Source: Cytobacillus purgationiresistens (lineage in GTDB: Bacteria; Bacillota; Bacilli; Bacillales; Cytobacillaceae). Taken from it: 50,861 bases of DNA. The stretch spans positions 1 through 50,861 of the forward strand of contig NZ_JAUSUB010000035.1 in NCBI RefSeq assembly GCF_030813235.1. Reading direction: 5' to 3'. Positions 50,751-50,861 of this stretch are shown piece by piece; position 1 is the stretch's first letter, and every line of letters starts with the position of its first letter. The notes beneath the pieces were generated by a model. It was not told the origin of the DNA. It did no database searches and saw only the letters and a program-made list of their open reading frames with translations. The position numbers and the translations under genes were made by a program.

Positions 50751-50861
50751 CCTTACATCTGGGCATTAGTTGCTCCATCTAGTTTACCCTCTTGAGCTTT
50801 TCCTCACCATCCGGGCACTAGTTGCTCCATCTAGTTTACCCTCTTGAGCTTTTCCTCACCA
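50751..50861. repeat. Start of another 52-bp-period tandem repeat, cut by the window end
   Basis: GGGCATTAGTTGCTCCATCT at 50761 and GGGCACTAGTTGCTCCATCT at 50813 are exactly 52 bp apart, each followed by AGTTTACCCTCTTGAGC and TTTTCCT. A further unit begins at the window edge (TTTTCCTCACCA). The sequence is unrelated to the array at 19604-20520 but has the same length of unit. Confidence 0.85.

Overview
The window comes from a low-GC, endospore-forming member of the Bacillaceae (Firmicutes). The evidence is AGGAGG-type ribosome binding sites with many GTG and TTG starts, the cortex morphogenesis protein CmpA, a complete eight-gene RsbR-to-RsbX sigma-B module, and a Bacillus subtilis-like gene order (rrn/tRNA - sprT - cmpA - tex - rsbX...rsbR - mazF/mazE - alr - lipoprotein - acpS - rhomboid - ydbT/ydbS - cshA, then murF/ddl). 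The genus cannot be fixed from this sequence alone. No phage, IS element or CRISPR array is visible.

Layout. Positions 1-1620 hold the 5' tip of a 16S rRNA gene and eleven tRNA genes plus one broken tRNA-Lys copy, all on the minus strand, with three good sigma-A promoters. Positions 1650-18400 are the conserved stress/housekeeping block: protein quality and sporulation (sprT, cmpA, tex), the general stress regulon controller (rsbR-S-T-U-V-W-sigB-rsbX, with a sigma-B promoter before rsbV), the MazEF toxin-antitoxin pair, alanine racemase, AcpS, a rhomboid protease, two PH-domain membrane proteins and the DEAD-box helicase CshA. Positions 18400-26430 look like lineage-specific cargo placed between cshA and murF, which are close together in B. 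subtilis. It holds an alpha/beta hydrolase, an array of about 18 copies of a 52-bp repeat, a GntR-controlled ABC-2 transporter operon, and an ECF sigma module ending in a broken membrane-protein gene. Positions 26500-31850 hold murF, ddl, a decayed cation-symporter gene that has lost its start codon, and a SulP transporter.

Positions 32385-44410 are one long minus-strand operon under a cobalamin riboswitch. It takes up corrinoids (btuF, btuC, btuD-cbiZ fusion), remodels and amidates them (CbiZ, CbiB, CbiP, CobD), adenosylates them (PduO type) and attaches the nucleotide loop (CobU, CobS). There is no corrin-ring synthesis gene and no cobT. Instead CblT and CblS would import and phosphorylate alpha-ribazole, so the cluster is a salvage pathway. 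A second, shortened CobU-like protein is also present.

Positions 44480-50580 hold an unrecognised protein, mgtE with a structured leader that is not an M-box, a RodA-type glycosyltransferase, and argS behind an arginine T-box. The window ends inside a second 52-bp-period tandem repeat; a third degenerate one lies at 31628-31770.

The most unusual items are the unrelated intergenic arrays that share a 52-bp period, the mgtE leader with two mutually exclusive helices (one hiding the ribosome binding site), the ECF sigma module with undescribed small membrane partners, the non-canonical CobU paralogue, and several freshly broken genes.
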